Of a DNA stretch of 64,000 bases, positions 10,586 through 49,685 are shown in pieces. This DNA comes from Plotosus lineatus (lineage: Eukaryota; Chordata; Actinopteri; Siluriformes; Plotosidae): assembly GCA_024760905.1 (NCBI GenBank), contig CM045733.1, forward strand, positions 21,762,501 through 21,826,500, given 5' to 3'. Within the stretch, counting starts at the first letter, position 1; every line of letters starts with the position of its first letter. Both the position numbers and the translations under genes were made by a program. The notes under the pieces are model-generated. The model worked only from the letters and a program-made list of their open reading frames with translations, was not told the DNA's origin and did no database searches.

Positions 10586-10734
10586 TCTGTGTTCGCATAT
10601 ACATTAAAACAATTGGGAATGCTTTGACCCACGATAATCCTGTTTCTAATGTGCCATTTTTCTTCTCTGCTGCTCCCCCACATGAGATGGTAGTCACAAT
10701 GTTGCTTGAGATTTAACCCTAGATCTTCACTAAC

Positions 10735-11240
10735 CTACTGGAGTGCATGATTTACAAAAGGTGAGCCGTTATCACTGCTCAATTCCTCCAGTATTCCCCA
10801 TCGGGGAATGAGCTCGGACACCAGTGCCTTTGTTACTGCACTGGCATCTTGTTTCGCAGTTGGAAGAGCCTCGAACCACCTAAAAAACATATCCACAATC
10901 ACCACACAGAACGTCTTCCCTTCTGCTGGAGTTGATTCAATCAAATCTATTTGTAAATGCTGAAATGGATGTTGTGGCACTTGACGTGCTTCTGTTTTGG
11001 CTTACCTTGATGCCCTTGCCAACATTGTTTGCAGCGCAAGCAGAGCATCAGTCACAAAATTTTGGGGAGAATACTGTAAAACCCTGAGTAAACAAGTATT
11101 CTGAGATGCTATCATATATACCTCCCTTTGACACATGGTCCAACCAATTTGACAATTTGCACAGTGAGGAAAAAGAGAACATGGAAGGTGTGGTTTGCCA
11201 TTGCAGCCATAGAAAACCCCATTATTGGTCTTGCAGCCCA
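10735..11240 (-). pseudogene. Endogenous retrovirus or LTR-element integrase relic
   Basis: The 81-codon frame at 10980-10735 matches the start of a retroviral-type integrase catalytic core. It has a HLQIDLIE block with the first catalytic Asp, an IVDMFFRWFEALPT block and an SSDNGSPF block with the second Asp; the third catalytic Glu region is not intact. The neighbouring 11241-11002 frame probably holds the zinc-binding N-terminal region in a shifted frame. Stops and a frameshift show it is dead. No LTRs, gag or env are visible beside it. Whether it came from a retrovirus or a Gypsy-type element is unresolved. Confidence 0.65.
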
Positions 11241-11249
11241 CACAATTTC

Positions 11250-11665
11250 ATGTACAAGGACCCTCACTACATCGTGATTCAATTCAAGCGGCTTCAGTGC
11301 ATTGTGTTTTTTAAAATAAATAAATAAATATTCATCAAATTAAAAAATAACGAAATTATGGAAGAATAGGAGAAAACGTTAAGGAAAATGCCACAAAAAA
11401 CAAGGCCAATTATGCAAAAAAAAAAAAAACAAAAAAAACAACCCTAAACCAACACAAAACAAAAAAGAACCCAAAATCTCCCATCAAAACTAGTTGCATT
11501 GTATATGAGTGTGTGCACGCGCGCGTCTGTATGTGTGTGTATTTATATTTTATTTACATCTTATGCATGATTATTATATACACATATACGTCCGTCAGGG
11601 TGGTGGTGGGGGGGGGGGGTTATCCTCCTTCGTGGATTTCGATGGTCACGTGAGGATCTCGGTTA
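11250..11665 (+). mobile_element. TIR element family C, partial copy
   Basis: Blocks shared with 57357-58219: GCGGCTTCAGTGCAT, an A-rich stretch, CCCATCAAAAC, TATTTTATTTACATCTTATGCAT, a poly-G run, CTTCGTGGATTTCGATGGTC and GAGGATCTC. Both outer ends are eroded. Confidence 0.65.
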
Positions 11666-11667
11666 AA

Positions 11668-11931
11668 ATGAGTAAATCGGCTCAGAAAGAGATTAAAGCC
11701 CTTTTCAAAGAACTGCCGTATAACAAGGAAAATATTGAAATCTCTCATGGCAAGTTAAATAACAGCTTGAACTCTACATTACCAACCAAGAAATATATTG
11801 AAAGACTACCAAGCTTGTATGACCTGGATCTATTCTCCCTTAATACTGTCTCAGATTTAAACCCTGGTTTAGATGCTTGTTTTTCAGAAATACATTGTAG
11901 ATATTATTCACCACACAGCTCTAGCATGTGA
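11668..11931 (+). mobile_element. Possible LINE N-terminal coding fragment
   Basis: An 87-codon frame from the ATG at 11668, lysine-rich then acidic, ending with CRYYSPHSSSM. Fish and invertebrate L2/CR1-type LINE proteins often have a short SRYYS/CKYYSPHSF-like sequence just before the endonuclease, so I read this as such a fragment cut short where a SINE begins. No endonuclease follows, so the call is tentative. A chance frame remains possible. Confidence 0.35.
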
Positions 11932-12235
11932 GCAGTGGTGGTCTGGTGGTATAGGGTGCTGGATCACTGATCCAAAGGTTGTGGGTTCAAGTCTGATGCT
12001 CCACAGGTTGTCACTGTCCCCCCCATTGCAGCTAACTGGGTTATCAAAGGCTGGCCATGTCACTCACTGTCTATGGTGTGAGGCATATAAAAGAATTATT
12101 GCTGACTTTCCACAAGAGTAGACTGCAAAACCGTTAGTGTGTTTCTGTCCAGGGTGCACTCTGCCCTCACCCGGAGTTGGCTGGGATGGGTGCCAGCCTC
12201 CCTGTGACCCTAATTAGGATTATGCGGTTAGAGGA
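11932..12235 (+). mobile_element. tRNA-derived SINE with the alternative tail, copy 2
   Basis: The head is GCAGTGGTGGTCTGGTGGTA, with B-box GGTTCAAGTCTGATG and a family-S body. The 3' part is CCCGGAGTTGGCTGGGATGG...CCCTAATTAGGATTATGCGG, as at 9714-10010. Confidence 0.8.
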
Positions 12236-12716
12236 ACTGAACAGCTTTAGCATGTTAAAAACATGATATCAATTGCTCAATACTAGATAGCAGTCATTCT
12301 TTTTTTACACAATAACATAAGTTTACAGAAAAATCTTAATAATTTTCAGAATCACCTACTTCATGAGTTAAATTATAATTTTAGTATTATTGGTATTTCC
12401 GAATCTTGAATTACAAAGTCAAATTCGGAATCATTGAGCTTCAATCCCAACGTTCCAGGGTATTGTTTCGAATACATCACAACGCCCCTCAGTGCAGCTG
12501 TCGGGATGCATATAAACAATGCAATGAACTACAGTATAATTGAAAAACATCTAATGAATATTTTCAGGCACTATGGATAGAAATTCAGTTCCCAAAGAAA
12601 GCAAACGTAATATGTGCAGTAATTTACAGACAACTTAATAAGCCAGAAAAGTTTTAGGATTATTTCAATCTCAGCTTAGAACAATATAGTTCATGAGGTA
12701 AACCGGTTTTTATTTT
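12236..12716. other. AT-rich spacer, nothing recognised
   Basis: No coding, tRNA or repeat signature that I can support is present between the two SINEs. Confidence 0.4.
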
Positions 12717-13060
12717 GGTTGGTATAGGGCGCTGGATCGCTGATCCAAAGGTTGGGGGTTCAAGTCCCACTCTCCACAAGGTTGTCACTGTCCCCCCCAG
12801 TGCAGCTAACTGGGTTATCAAAGGCGGGCCATGTCTCTCACTGTCTATGGTGAGAGGCATGTAAAAGAACCATTGCTGACTTTCGTAAAGAGTAGCTGCA
12901 AAGTCGTCAGCGTGTTTCTGTCCCTTGCTAAAAGGGTTGTGACAGGAAGGGCATCCGACATAAAAAAAAAAAACTCTGCCAAATCAAACGTGCGAATCAG
13001 ATGATTCGTTGTGGCGACTCCTGAGTAAAAGGGAAAAAGCCGAAAGGAAGACAGACATTG
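12717..13060 (+). mobile_element. tRNA-derived SINE, family S, slightly 5'-truncated
   Basis: It starts within the A-box (GGTATAGGGCGCTGGATC), keeps B-box GGTTCAAGTCCC, and ends in GCCGAAAGGAAGACAGAC. An extra tail piece (GGGAAAAAGCCGAAAGGAAG and (ACAG)n) recurs at 13149-13186. Confidence 0.85.
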
Positions 13061-13186
13061 TTTTAATCATTCTTCAAGAACTAAAACATGAACACACTTA
13101 AAACCATGCAGATTTCTTTTTCCAGTACTACAGCCTAATGAGCTGTACAAGGGAAAAAGCCGAAAGGAAGACAGACAGACAGACTT

Positions 13187-14410
13187 TGTTCCAACCCAGT
13201 GACGTCACGGTAACATTATGTAGGCGGGCACTTAGCAATGGCGGTTTTCGGGTCGATAACTTATACAACAATTGCATAAAATAAAACCTGTGTTCAATGG
13301 TTTATTTATGATAAAAAAAATTAAGCCACGATCGCTTCAATAAACTATACTTAAGCTACCGCCAACTTATTTAGTCGGCATTTCATTTACCCTTTAAGGC
13401 TTAGGCCTATAGCCCTTGGGACTCGAGTTGTGGTCAACCGAGATGTGCACACCCCACCCTTGCTGTGTCGAAGTCCAACTCCTCAATGGAGATGTTTGAG
13501 ATTGAACCCATGACCTCATACCAACAGCGCATGCGCGCTGACACGACGCTACCTCCCCGACTGCAGAAGACATTTCATTCTTGGAAAGATTTGAATGAGG
13601 TGGGTGCAAATCCCATGCGATACGAAAATAAACCAAACTAGAGAACTCCAAATCAAACAGTGGCAAAATATGCGCGAGCTCAGTCCACAATCGCTGTTTT
13701 AAAAACTGCAAACAATTATTTAAAAAAATTGTTACGATAAATCATAGTCTGGGAGGGTAAGTTTGTAAACCACAACGGACAACTCCAAACCAAAGTGAGG
13801 AGATAAAGCGCTGGTACAGTCCACAATCGTTGTTTTTTTTTTTAAAAAAAAAAAAACAACAACAAACAAACAAAGCATGATGGCGATAAATACGTCACCC
13901 TGTGATGTTAACACGCTGTAATAATTTCGTAAATTCACTGACGCTGAACATTTGCTCCACACTGACGTCACTACCCTCGATATAACATGCAACTGAAGGA
14001 CCAAGCTATGCTTTTAATTTGAAACAGAAAAGACTGCTTCCCGGAAGTTACCGTAAAAGGTTGCCTTTCAAAATAACGACTTTACCCTATATTCGCTGCC
14101 TACCTAGGGTAAAATATAAGTGCTTGTACACCTTATTGAATGCACGAAATACTGAAGAGAGAACTATTTGGGATATAGCCGAGCTCTTCTGCCGCATCGA
14201 TTGGCGCTCGGGAGATGTAGGCTAAATTTATGCATTTTAAATATATAATACCACCTGGTAGCTTTATGCAACTTTAAGAGTGATTTGTTTCCGAAGTACT
14301 AGTCTAATCTGAAACAGAACAGGTTTATGTTTTGTTTTAAAATATGGCTAAAATGCTACAGTTAGCATAGAGTAGTTAGCCGTTGCTATTCTCCATGCTT
14401 AGAAAGGTAA
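13187..14410 (+). promoter_or_regulatory. Candidate TMEM209 promoter and untranslated first exon
   Basis: This interval is mostly repeat-poor and CpG-richer than its flanks. It contains two TGACGTCA-type CRE-like sites (about 13200 and 13965), GCGCATGCGCGC (an NRF1-type palindrome, about 13530), and an ETS-type CCCGGAAGT (about 14039). A strong-looking donor, AGAAAG|GTAAGC, lies at 14406. The first coding exon of TMEM209 starts with untranslated sequence behind a splice acceptor, so an upstream exon must exist. This is the best place, but the start site is inferred. 13500-13560 reversed also looks like a worn tRNA-type SINE head. Confidence 0.3.
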
Positions 14411-15154
14411 GCTAAAATGCTAATAATCTCATTGAGTTGTTCGTGTTAAGTCCTGGTACCTCCATGTAAACACTGTGGTGTTGGAATATTTTTATGGGGC
14501 ACTTTTAAGTTACCGAGTGAGAATGTGTGATGTTTTTCTTGTACAGAAACAGTCAGGCAGGAAACATGACATGAGAGCTCCGCTTTTCAGGACAAATTGA
14601 CTCAAACGTTCTCTAAAAGCCTGCAAAAATCACCAGGCGGCATCAAGGACCCCTTTACGTCCTGGGTGAATTTTCAGGATGGTTTTGCACTTTATGTAAT
14701 TTCTGGAAATTATTTACTCCAGGTACTCCAGGTTTCTTCCTACTGTCCAGAGACATGTGCATTCGCAGGGCTGCAACTTATACAAATTTATCCGTATTCA
14801 TACGAAAAATAAGGGCAATACGATTAATTCAGACATTCATACGAATTCCAAACTTTCAGGAAACTATGCTCCTTTCAATTTTATTTGACAATATTTTATC
14901 AATAAATCTGATGAATTCCGTGTTTATCTTCCTAACAAAGCCAAGTCTCGCGATAATCTCACGGGATGTTACTGTTGTATTTTACCACGTGATTCGAAGG
15001 GAAGTCGACTTTCACGAATCACTCCGTGATAACCAGAGCCAATCATTGAACAGTTGCGGGAAAAACAAAATGGCGACAAAAAGAAAGCAAGAATTTTTAT
15101 TGGAATGTTACACAACTTATCCATTTAGTAATAAGCATGACAGAAACAGGTGCA
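14411..15154. other. Intronic or upstream spacer, nothing recognised
   Basis: It contains an open frame at 14755-15186 without recognisable domains. I see no conserved gene. Confidence 0.35.
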
Positions 15155-15957
15155 GGACATGTCTGAGAGATGTAAGACAGTGGTGAGGTGTGCTCTCGGT
15201 GTGACAGACGAGTTCAAGGTGGAGGTGGGACTGCATCAAGGGTCAGTTCTGAGCCCCTTCTTCTTTGCTGTGGTGATGGACAGGCTGACAGACGAGGTTA
15301 GACAAGAATCTCCATGTTTGTAGATAACCTTGTGCTCTGTAGTGATAGCAGAATACAAGTGTAGGAAAATCTAGAGAGGTGGAGGTATGCCCTGGAAAGA
15401 AGAGGAATGAAGGTTAGCCTCAGTAAAACAATACATGTGTGTGAACAACAAGGACCCAAGAGGAACAGTGATGTTACAGGGAGCAGAGATAAAGAAGGTG
15501 GAGTATATATTAGGCACAACAATCCAGAGCAATGGAGAGTGTGGAAAAGAGGTGAAGAAGCGTGTGCAGGCAGGTTGGAATGGTTGGAGAAAAGTGTCCG
15601 GTGTGATGTGTGATAGGAGAGTATCGGCAAGAATGAAAGGAAAAGTGTACAAGACGGTGATGAGGCCAGCGATGTTGTATGGTTTAGAAACAGTGGCCTG
15701 GGGAAAAGACAGGAGGCAGAGCTGGAGGTAGCAGAGATGAAAATGTTGAGGTTCTCTTTGGGAGTAACAAGGATGGATAGGATCAGGAATGAGTACATCA
15801 GAAGGACAGCATATGTTAGAAGTTTTGGAGACAAAGTCAGAGAGGCTTGATTGAGATGGTTTGGACATGTATAGAGGAGGGATAGTGAGTGTATTGGTAG
15901 TAGGATGCTGCGGTCGGAACTACCAGGCAGAAGGCCAAAAGGAAGACCAAAGGCCTT
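15155..15957 (+). mobile_element. RTE-like LINE family 2, 3' fragment
   Basis: Reads in the plus direction through the RT thumb and C-terminal region: VEVGLHQGS-, [12 protein letters not shown], SLSKT-, RVQAGWNGWRKVSGVMC-, RPAMLYGLETVA- and EMKMLRFSLGVTRMDRIRNEY-type segments spread over several frames. It shares these with the minus-strand copies at 39398-42500, 54629-56885 and 59461-59890. It stops before the LINE 3' terminus and has several frameshifts. Confidence 0.85.
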
Positions 15958-43713
<27,756 letters not shown>

Positions 43714-44040
43714 CACCTCTTGCCATTTTATAACTGACTAAATAGAACACTCTTAATGGTCACACAGCCAGCAATACAGACTTCATGGCTGTACTTGGTT
43801 ATGATTTTCGTATGTTACACAGGAAATGCACAATCTGATTGATCCAGTATCAGGAGATTAAAAACCAATCCCAAGTGCTTGATGCAAAACAATGGACACT
43901 CACACTTTGTCACTTGCAGCAGTGGCGTAAACATTATCACGATTTTAAATGGAAAAATAAACCATAAAACTTTTGCTTGTTTACTTTTGTTGTGCTTCTA
44001 TGTGGTATATAATAAAACTTTGAATCAGTTAAAAAACATG
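43714..44040 (+). other. tmem209: TMEM209 3' UTR with polyadenylation signals
   Basis: AATAAA occurs at 43956-43961 and 44011-44016, either of which could end the transcript. The exact cleavage site cannot be read from sequence. Confidence 0.55.
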
Positions 44041-46104
44041 CTGTTACACAACATTTACCTGACCTGCATCTTTTAATGTGTGTGTGTGTGTGTGTGTGTA
44101 TTATACATACGCTTTTTTAACTGTATAGGTCTTGATTTAGTTTGCTTTTTATGTTCCTGTGTAGTATCTACTTAAACAGTCACACACTAGGAAGATGCCG
44201 CTGGATTAAATATTCACATAATATTTAGTGGCTGACTTCACCTTCGGTGAATAATTGCTAAATATTAAATGTTTTTCCTCAGCATGTATGTGCTTTGTAG
44301 GAACCGTTTATAATTCTTTGGTTCTTAAAGCAACCACAGTCCAGCATCATACACTGTTTTTTTTTTTCAGTTCTGTGACAGAGAAACTAAAGTAATTCTA
44401 TTCTGCATGTGATGCAGCTTTGTTTTAAAGAAAGCAGTAGAATTTTTCTGAACTTATTGTGTGAACTTTGTGCATTTTTATATCTGTGTAATTTGTTTCT
44501 TTAACTTTGGTGAATGAATTGTTGAAGATATCAGCAGGGTATCTCTGCTAGATTGTTTTCACTTTGTTCTGTAAATGCTATTACAAATTCGAGAACCCAT
44601 CCCAAATGCTGTGTGAGATGCTTAGTTCATTTTTTAATGAGTTACGAGTCAAGACTTGCTGTATGAAAAGATCTCAATAACAAACTTCTGTGTATGGCTT
44701 CACTTACTGGCAATATGGGGGGGGGGGGCTTATTATTAAATAGTTATTTATACTTGCCAAACAGAAGTGAATTTTGACTCCCCAATGTGAGACCATTTAA
44801 GATTTGATCATTTAACATGAATTGCCAGTTGCACTTAATGTCTCCCCATTGGAGAGGGAAAGTCATTATCACATTCTACAAGTTGATTTTAGAAACGATG
44901 CATAAAGGTAACTTGCTCTTTACCCTGCCCTGACGTGCTCCCGCAACTACACAGGACATGTCATACTGCATCTTAACGATGCGCTTTCTCTTTTTACTTC
45001 TTGTGCAGTAAATAACAGGTGGAAATATGCACATGGCGACTGACCACATACTTAGATATTGTCTGGTCAAAACACTTGAAATATTCTTCAGGGAACTGAT
45101 TTAATTCTGACATGTAATAAATTAAATTAACATTTTTACACTTTTGTTTTGATCTCAAAATTTGTGCTCTCTTTATGCCATGTTTTGCTTTCATGAATAA
45201 TTAGATTAATTTTTCCACCTGATGGTAAGATTGTATTTAAATTGAGTATGAGCAACAAGAATATTTCAAACTTTTGTTTTTAAAAATCATGTAGGTTTTA
45301 GCACTGGCACATTAGAACTTAATGTTGTGTGCTTTGGTTCCTGAACTGTCCGCTTGGAGGATCTGCACATATTCATTTCAGATCTGGATTCCCTCTTTTC
45401 TTCGATTTCCAAAAAAAGAGAAACAAACTGGTATATAAAATTGACTATTTTAAGTTGCCCCAGGGTGTGAACTGTTGTCCTGTGTATGATGTCTTCCTGT
45501 TTAATCTCACTACTACCTCAGGCAAAAGTGGGGTAGACACTGAACAGCATGCGAGACCATCACAGTCTGGTCAACACACAACAAACTGCACCCACATTTA
45601 TACCTTGGAGCGATATGGACCGGCCAATTACTGTACACTGTGCTACTGCACGTGTTTGGACTGGGAGGAAACTGGAGTATCCGGAAGAAACCTATCAAGG
45701 AGATCATGCAAACTCAACATAGACATTCACTTACTGAGCACGGCACTCACATTCTTGCTGTCAAGCTAATTACTGTGATACCTGAAACTTGGCATAAACT
45801 ATCTGGTGACTAAATGCATTCGTTTTAAAGATTGTCTTTCTTGCTTTACTTTGTACTTAGATGTTCAAAAGTTAAGAATGCTCTTTATGGAATATTCTGT
45901 CAACATTTTCCGCACGAAAACCACTAATCATTGAAAGTACTGCAGTATAAAATAAAATAAAAAAATACACTCATGACCTGTAGTCACCTGTGTTGTTATG
46001 AGTTCCTACAACTCCCATAATTCTGTGCGGCCACTCGTTCGTCCCACTCTTCCGTTTGTGCGTGTATCTCCTGGTTCGGTGAAACAGCAGTGTGGATTGC
46101 CGCG
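44041..46104. promoter_or_regulatory. Intergenic region and AHCYL2 5' UTR/promoter
   Basis: About 2 kb between TMEM209 and AHCYL2. It contains a (GT)n run (44078-44099), a poly-G (44717) and a SINE fragment at 45655-45725 (CTGGGAGGAAACTGGAGTAT, a known fish-SINE word). From about 45980 the base composition shifts to GC-rich, and 46010-46104 is the likely 5' UTR, with GTGCGTGTATCTCCTGG. No TATA box is obvious. Confidence 0.4.
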
Positions 46105-46416
46105 ATGTCAGTTCAGACTGTAGCAGCAAAAATGGCAGAGGTCGAGATAAAAGATGTCTCCAGGAAAGATTTGCCCGTCGTTTCTTCTGTTACACCTAAG
46201 TCAGATGAAAAAGGGTCGTTTCACAGCGAGGCTAATGTTTCTGTGACATCCCCCATGGCGGAGTCCGGTGGCAGGGGCGACCCGAGTCCTGTGAGCCAAA
46301 ACCCAGTGAAGATGCCTCAAGCGTCCGCGATGAAGCGACCAGACCCGCAGCAAAACGGCGGAGATGCGTTCGTTAACAGCGACGGCACTGTCGCCGAGGC
46401 TCCTCGCATGAAAAAG
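46105..46416 (+). CDS. ahcyl2: AHCYL2 (long-IRBIT) first coding exon, partial gene
   Basis: 104 codons, donor AAAAAG|GTAGGC in phase 0. It starts MSVQTVAAKMAEVEIKDVSR, like the vertebrate AHCYL2 start MSVQVVSAA, and ends KMPQASAMKRPDPQQ with GTVAEAPRMKK, matching the AHCYL2-specific KVPQASAMKR and DGTVTEAPR blocks. The upstream in-frame ATG at 46090 is less likely. This exon encodes the disordered long-IRBIT N-terminal extension. The rest (phospho-rich region, then an S-adenosylhomocysteine-hydrolase-like domain without normal AHCY activity) lies beyond the window. The family regulates IP3 receptors and bicarbonate transporters, largely in the cytoplasm. Confidence 0.92.
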
Positions 46417-47390
46417 GTAGGCAGAGCCGATAGTGTCCTGTATTTTCAGGGAGATGGGAGCTGTACCCTTCAGTATTAAAACACGACTGTTCAAGTTGTG
46501 GGGTTTTTAGCTTAGTTAGCTTGTCATTGTGTGACTGAGCGGATGCTCTGCTAACGCCTCAGCAGCACATTTTAACCATAGGGTTGGTTTTTTAAATTGT
46601 TTCACAAAGAATATGAATTGAACAGTTTTTTTCCTGCCCGGAACGTACAAACATGGAGACAGAATTATTCAGAATGGTGTAGTCTTTAGTAAACACCCTT
46701 CCCAGTATGTCTGTGTAAACAGTGTGAGGAAAAGAAAGTTAGCAACAAGCGAATACCGTTGCCTGGGTATCGAGAATAAAGTTTTACTTCTCAGTGACAC
46801 AAAAACAACGAAACCATCAGTTTGTGTTCTGTTATACAGGTTCTATTAACTAATATAACACAGTGTCGAGGTTATTATATTGAGTTTGAACTATTTATGT
46901 AACGGTAACAGAACCGAATGGCAGTTTGCATCACTGCAGTTCTAGCTAGCTGGGTTAGCTTAACTCGTTAGCATGCTAATCCGCAGTGCGCTGTGATTGC
47001 GCTCGAGAGCGACTGTGTGGTACATCAAGCTTGTACACTTTTATTATTCGAGTCACAGGAGATATTTGTGTAAGTGTTTTAAGTAAGACTTAATTCAGGC
47101 TGTTACCTCCCTGCTTGTTTGTACAAGCTGCCGGTTAACTTTGACATGAATTAGTGAAAGAAGCTAAAAACACTGCGGTTTGAGTCGCTCGCGCTTGGAC
47201 TGTGTTGGACATTAATTTACGCAGAGATTTTAAGATTTTCTGACCTAGGCAACTTCATTCGGTATGAATAATTGTCCATGAAGTGATACTCTGATGTGTG
47301 GTTACACCACAGGACGCCGTCTCCTCGGTGAGATGTGGGCCTGCAGGTGGATTTATGTAACTTAAGAACACGTTATCACGTTCATATGTA
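46417..47390 (+). other. ahcyl2: AHCYL2 intron 1, proximal part
   Basis: Largely unique sequence with GC-richer start. No second coding exon (expected to begin with a QIQFADQKQEF-like sequence) is seen here or later, so intron 1 continues to at least 64000. Confidence 0.7.
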
Positions 47391-47677
47391 CAGTGGTACC
47401 TTGCCTGACGAATTTAATCCGTACCGAGGGCAAGCTCGTAAGACAAAAGTTCGTTAGATGAAATAATATTTCCCAGAAGAAATAACAGAAAGGCCGTGGC
47501 GACCCGTACCGCATCGTACGGGTTTTTTTTTTTTTTTTTTTTTTTGCTATTCGTACGGCAGTTCTTTTGCGCACGTGCGTCGACTCGCCACCTACTGGAT
47601 ATGAGGTTAGCAAAAGATACCCATATACTGTAACCCCAACCCTGATGAAAATTTATCCCCATGGAACGCATGTTGTG

Positions 47678-48023
47678 GGTAGTGGTGGCCTGGTGGTAAA
47701 GGGCATTGGATCGCTGATTGGTTCGAGTCTCATTCGCCACAAAGTTGTCACTCCAACCCCCCCATCCCCCCATCCCAGCAAACTCAGTCATTAAAGGGCC
47801 GTCATGTCTCTCACTGTTGTAAAAGAATGTAAAAGAACTATTGCTGACTTTTGTAAAGAGTAGCTGCATAGCCTGTCAGCGTGTTTCTGCCCCTTGCTAA
47901 AGGTTTGTGTCAGGAAGGGCATCCGACGTAAAAGCCTATGCCAAATCAAACATGCGAATCAGCTGATTCGCTGTGACAACCCCTGAAAAAGAGAAAAAGC
48001 CAAAAGGAAAAGAAGACATGGAA
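47678..48023 (+). mobile_element. tRNA-derived SINE, family S, diverged copy
   Basis: GTAGTGGTGGCCTGGTGGTA head, shortened anticodon region, B-box GGTTCGAGTCTC, and tail GAGAAAAAGCCAAAAGGAAA. It is older than most copies judging by divergence. Confidence 0.82.
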
Positions 48024-48470
48024 CGCATGTTCTTCCGTCGCCATTTTGATCATGTGACTGACGTCAGCTCACGAATTTGTTAAGTCTCATTTTCCGAGAT
48101 GCCGTACGACTAGCAAAACCTCATATGAATACGGTGCCGTACGGGTAGTGACTCCGTAACAAGAAAACCAATTAATCTGTTCCAGCCCCCTCCCATACTC
48201 GTATAACCTGTAACAAACACGTATATTTGACCTAATATATTAAAGATATAATAATACTATTAAACATAATAGTACATGTAAGTTAACATTAATAATAAAT
48301 AATAATAATAAAACAAGAATAAACAATAAGTCAACTAACCCTTCTGATCATCGACTGTGGCGAAGATGTCACGTGGGCAGGCAGGAGGTGGTGCGGAACA
48401 GAGGAAAATTTTTGGTGTGTGCACACTAAGAATGCCAGCAAGGAAAGGCTCGTGGTGAGCTCCCACAAGG

Positions 48471-48786
48471 CCAGTGCTTCTCAAATAGTGGGGCGGTGTC
48501 AGGTGTCAGGTTGGGGGGGGGGGTGTATGACCCTTGGGAACATGCTTTTTTTTTGCTATACTGTACTAGAATTAAGTTTAACTGCGCATCCACTACAGTA
48601 CTTGGCAGTGGCACTCTCATTGTCACGCTATGGTGTAAGAGAAAAAGCACCGAGCAAACGATATGGAGTTCAGTAAACACTATTCATAGTCGTGTGTTGG
48701 AGGGGGATGTGAAATGTTTTTTTTTTTTTTTTTTTTTTCTTTCTAGAGGGGGGGGGGGGATCACAGAAAATAATTGAGAAGCATTG
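48471..48786. mobile_element. hAT-like MITE with poly-G/poly-T interior
   Basis: Ends CAGTGCTTCTCAAAT and ATAATTGAGAAGCATTG are inverted. The flanks CACAAGGC and CACAAGAT match at 6 of 8 positions, a likely worn 8-bp duplication. A related right end (AAATAATTGAGAAGCACTG) occurs alone at 63030-63050. Confidence 0.6.
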
Positions 48787-49474
48787 CACAAGATGTTCTC
48801 AGAGCGCAGGGGAATACACGCAGAAGAGTACGAGGCTAATCGGCCCGGAAAAGACATTTCAAGGAGAGCTTGTAAATTGAATTTTTGTTCGTTGGATGGA
48901 GCAGATTTTTGGTGGGTTTGAAGCTCATATCATGGAAAAATCGCTATAAGAGACACTTGTTAGACAAGGTACCACTGTATTTGTAATACACGCATACATA
49001 CATACATACATACATACTTCTACACAGGCATCAAAGTCATCCATAACATTGATCATGTACCTGTTGCTTTTGTTTGGTATTTGTTAGGTCTACTTGAACA
49101 CACACACACACACACACACACACAGAGATCAGCACACATGTAAAACATCCAAGTACAATAATCAACCATTTCAACGCTTCCCAAGAGGGTTTCTTTAACA
49201 TGGACCTACACTCCTGCCCAGCAAGGTCATACAAATCATTATATAAGCCTGCAGTGATGTTCACATAATCCATCAGTGGGCCTGTATAATAAGTTTAAGT
49301 GAAAACATGCACACTGAGGGAAAATTAATTTTTTTCCTCTATGAAGTGTCCTGCTGTGTAATAATTATAACAATAGCAATATGCACTGCTTGACCAGATA
49401 AAAAAGTCATGTCACAAAGTCACTAGTCTTTTTGATCACATTTATCTGTGATGACACGTAATTATCATCCATCC

Positions 49475-49685
49475 ATCCAGCACTTATCCACGGCGTCAGG
49501 TTCAGGAGGGAAAGTCAGAAATCCTTGTCCACAAGGGGATCCCGTGGAGTTCCTGGACCAGATGAGATATATAATCTTTCCCATGAGTTCTGGGTTTGGA
49601 ACATTGCCTTCTACCAGATGAGCGTGCCAGGAAAACCTCAATAGGGAGGCGATCAGACGGTGTTCTGTTCAGATGTCTGGTCATG
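49475..49685 (-). mobile_element. Rex3-like LINE 3' fragment
   Basis: Antisense to the Rex3 C-terminal region: reversed, it reads TCTGATCGCCTCCCTATTGA then GTTTTCCTGGCACGCTCATC. Short and diverged. Confidence 0.65.

Larger units (their letters stand above)
47391..48977 (+). mobile_element. TIR element related to family A, composite
   Basis: The left end CAGTGGTACCTTGCCTGACG and right end TTAGACAAGGTACCACTG are inverted, each next to TA (47389-47390 and 48978-48979). The TIR differs from family A after the first 12 bases, so this is a sister family. A SINE (47678) and an hAT-like MITE (48471) are nested inside. Confidence 0.8.

Noticed and set aside
14019..14225. A 68-codon frame in the presumed TMEM209 promoter
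   Set aside because: It shows no family resemblance and does not join in frame to the TMEM209 start; the human protein also begins at the exon with the 16563 ATG.
45329..45769. A 146-codon frame between TMEM209 and AHCYL2
   Set aside because: Part of it is a SINE fragment and the rest shows no domain; no splice or start context supports it.
46090..46104. Upstream in-frame ATG for AHCYL2
   Set aside because: The second ATG gives MSVQTVAAK, matching the vertebrate AHCYL2 start; the five extra residues have no counterpart.
46417..46479. Extension of the AHCYL2 frame past 46416
   Set aside because: A strong donor AAAAAG|GTAGGC lies at the point where similarity to AHCYL2 ends.
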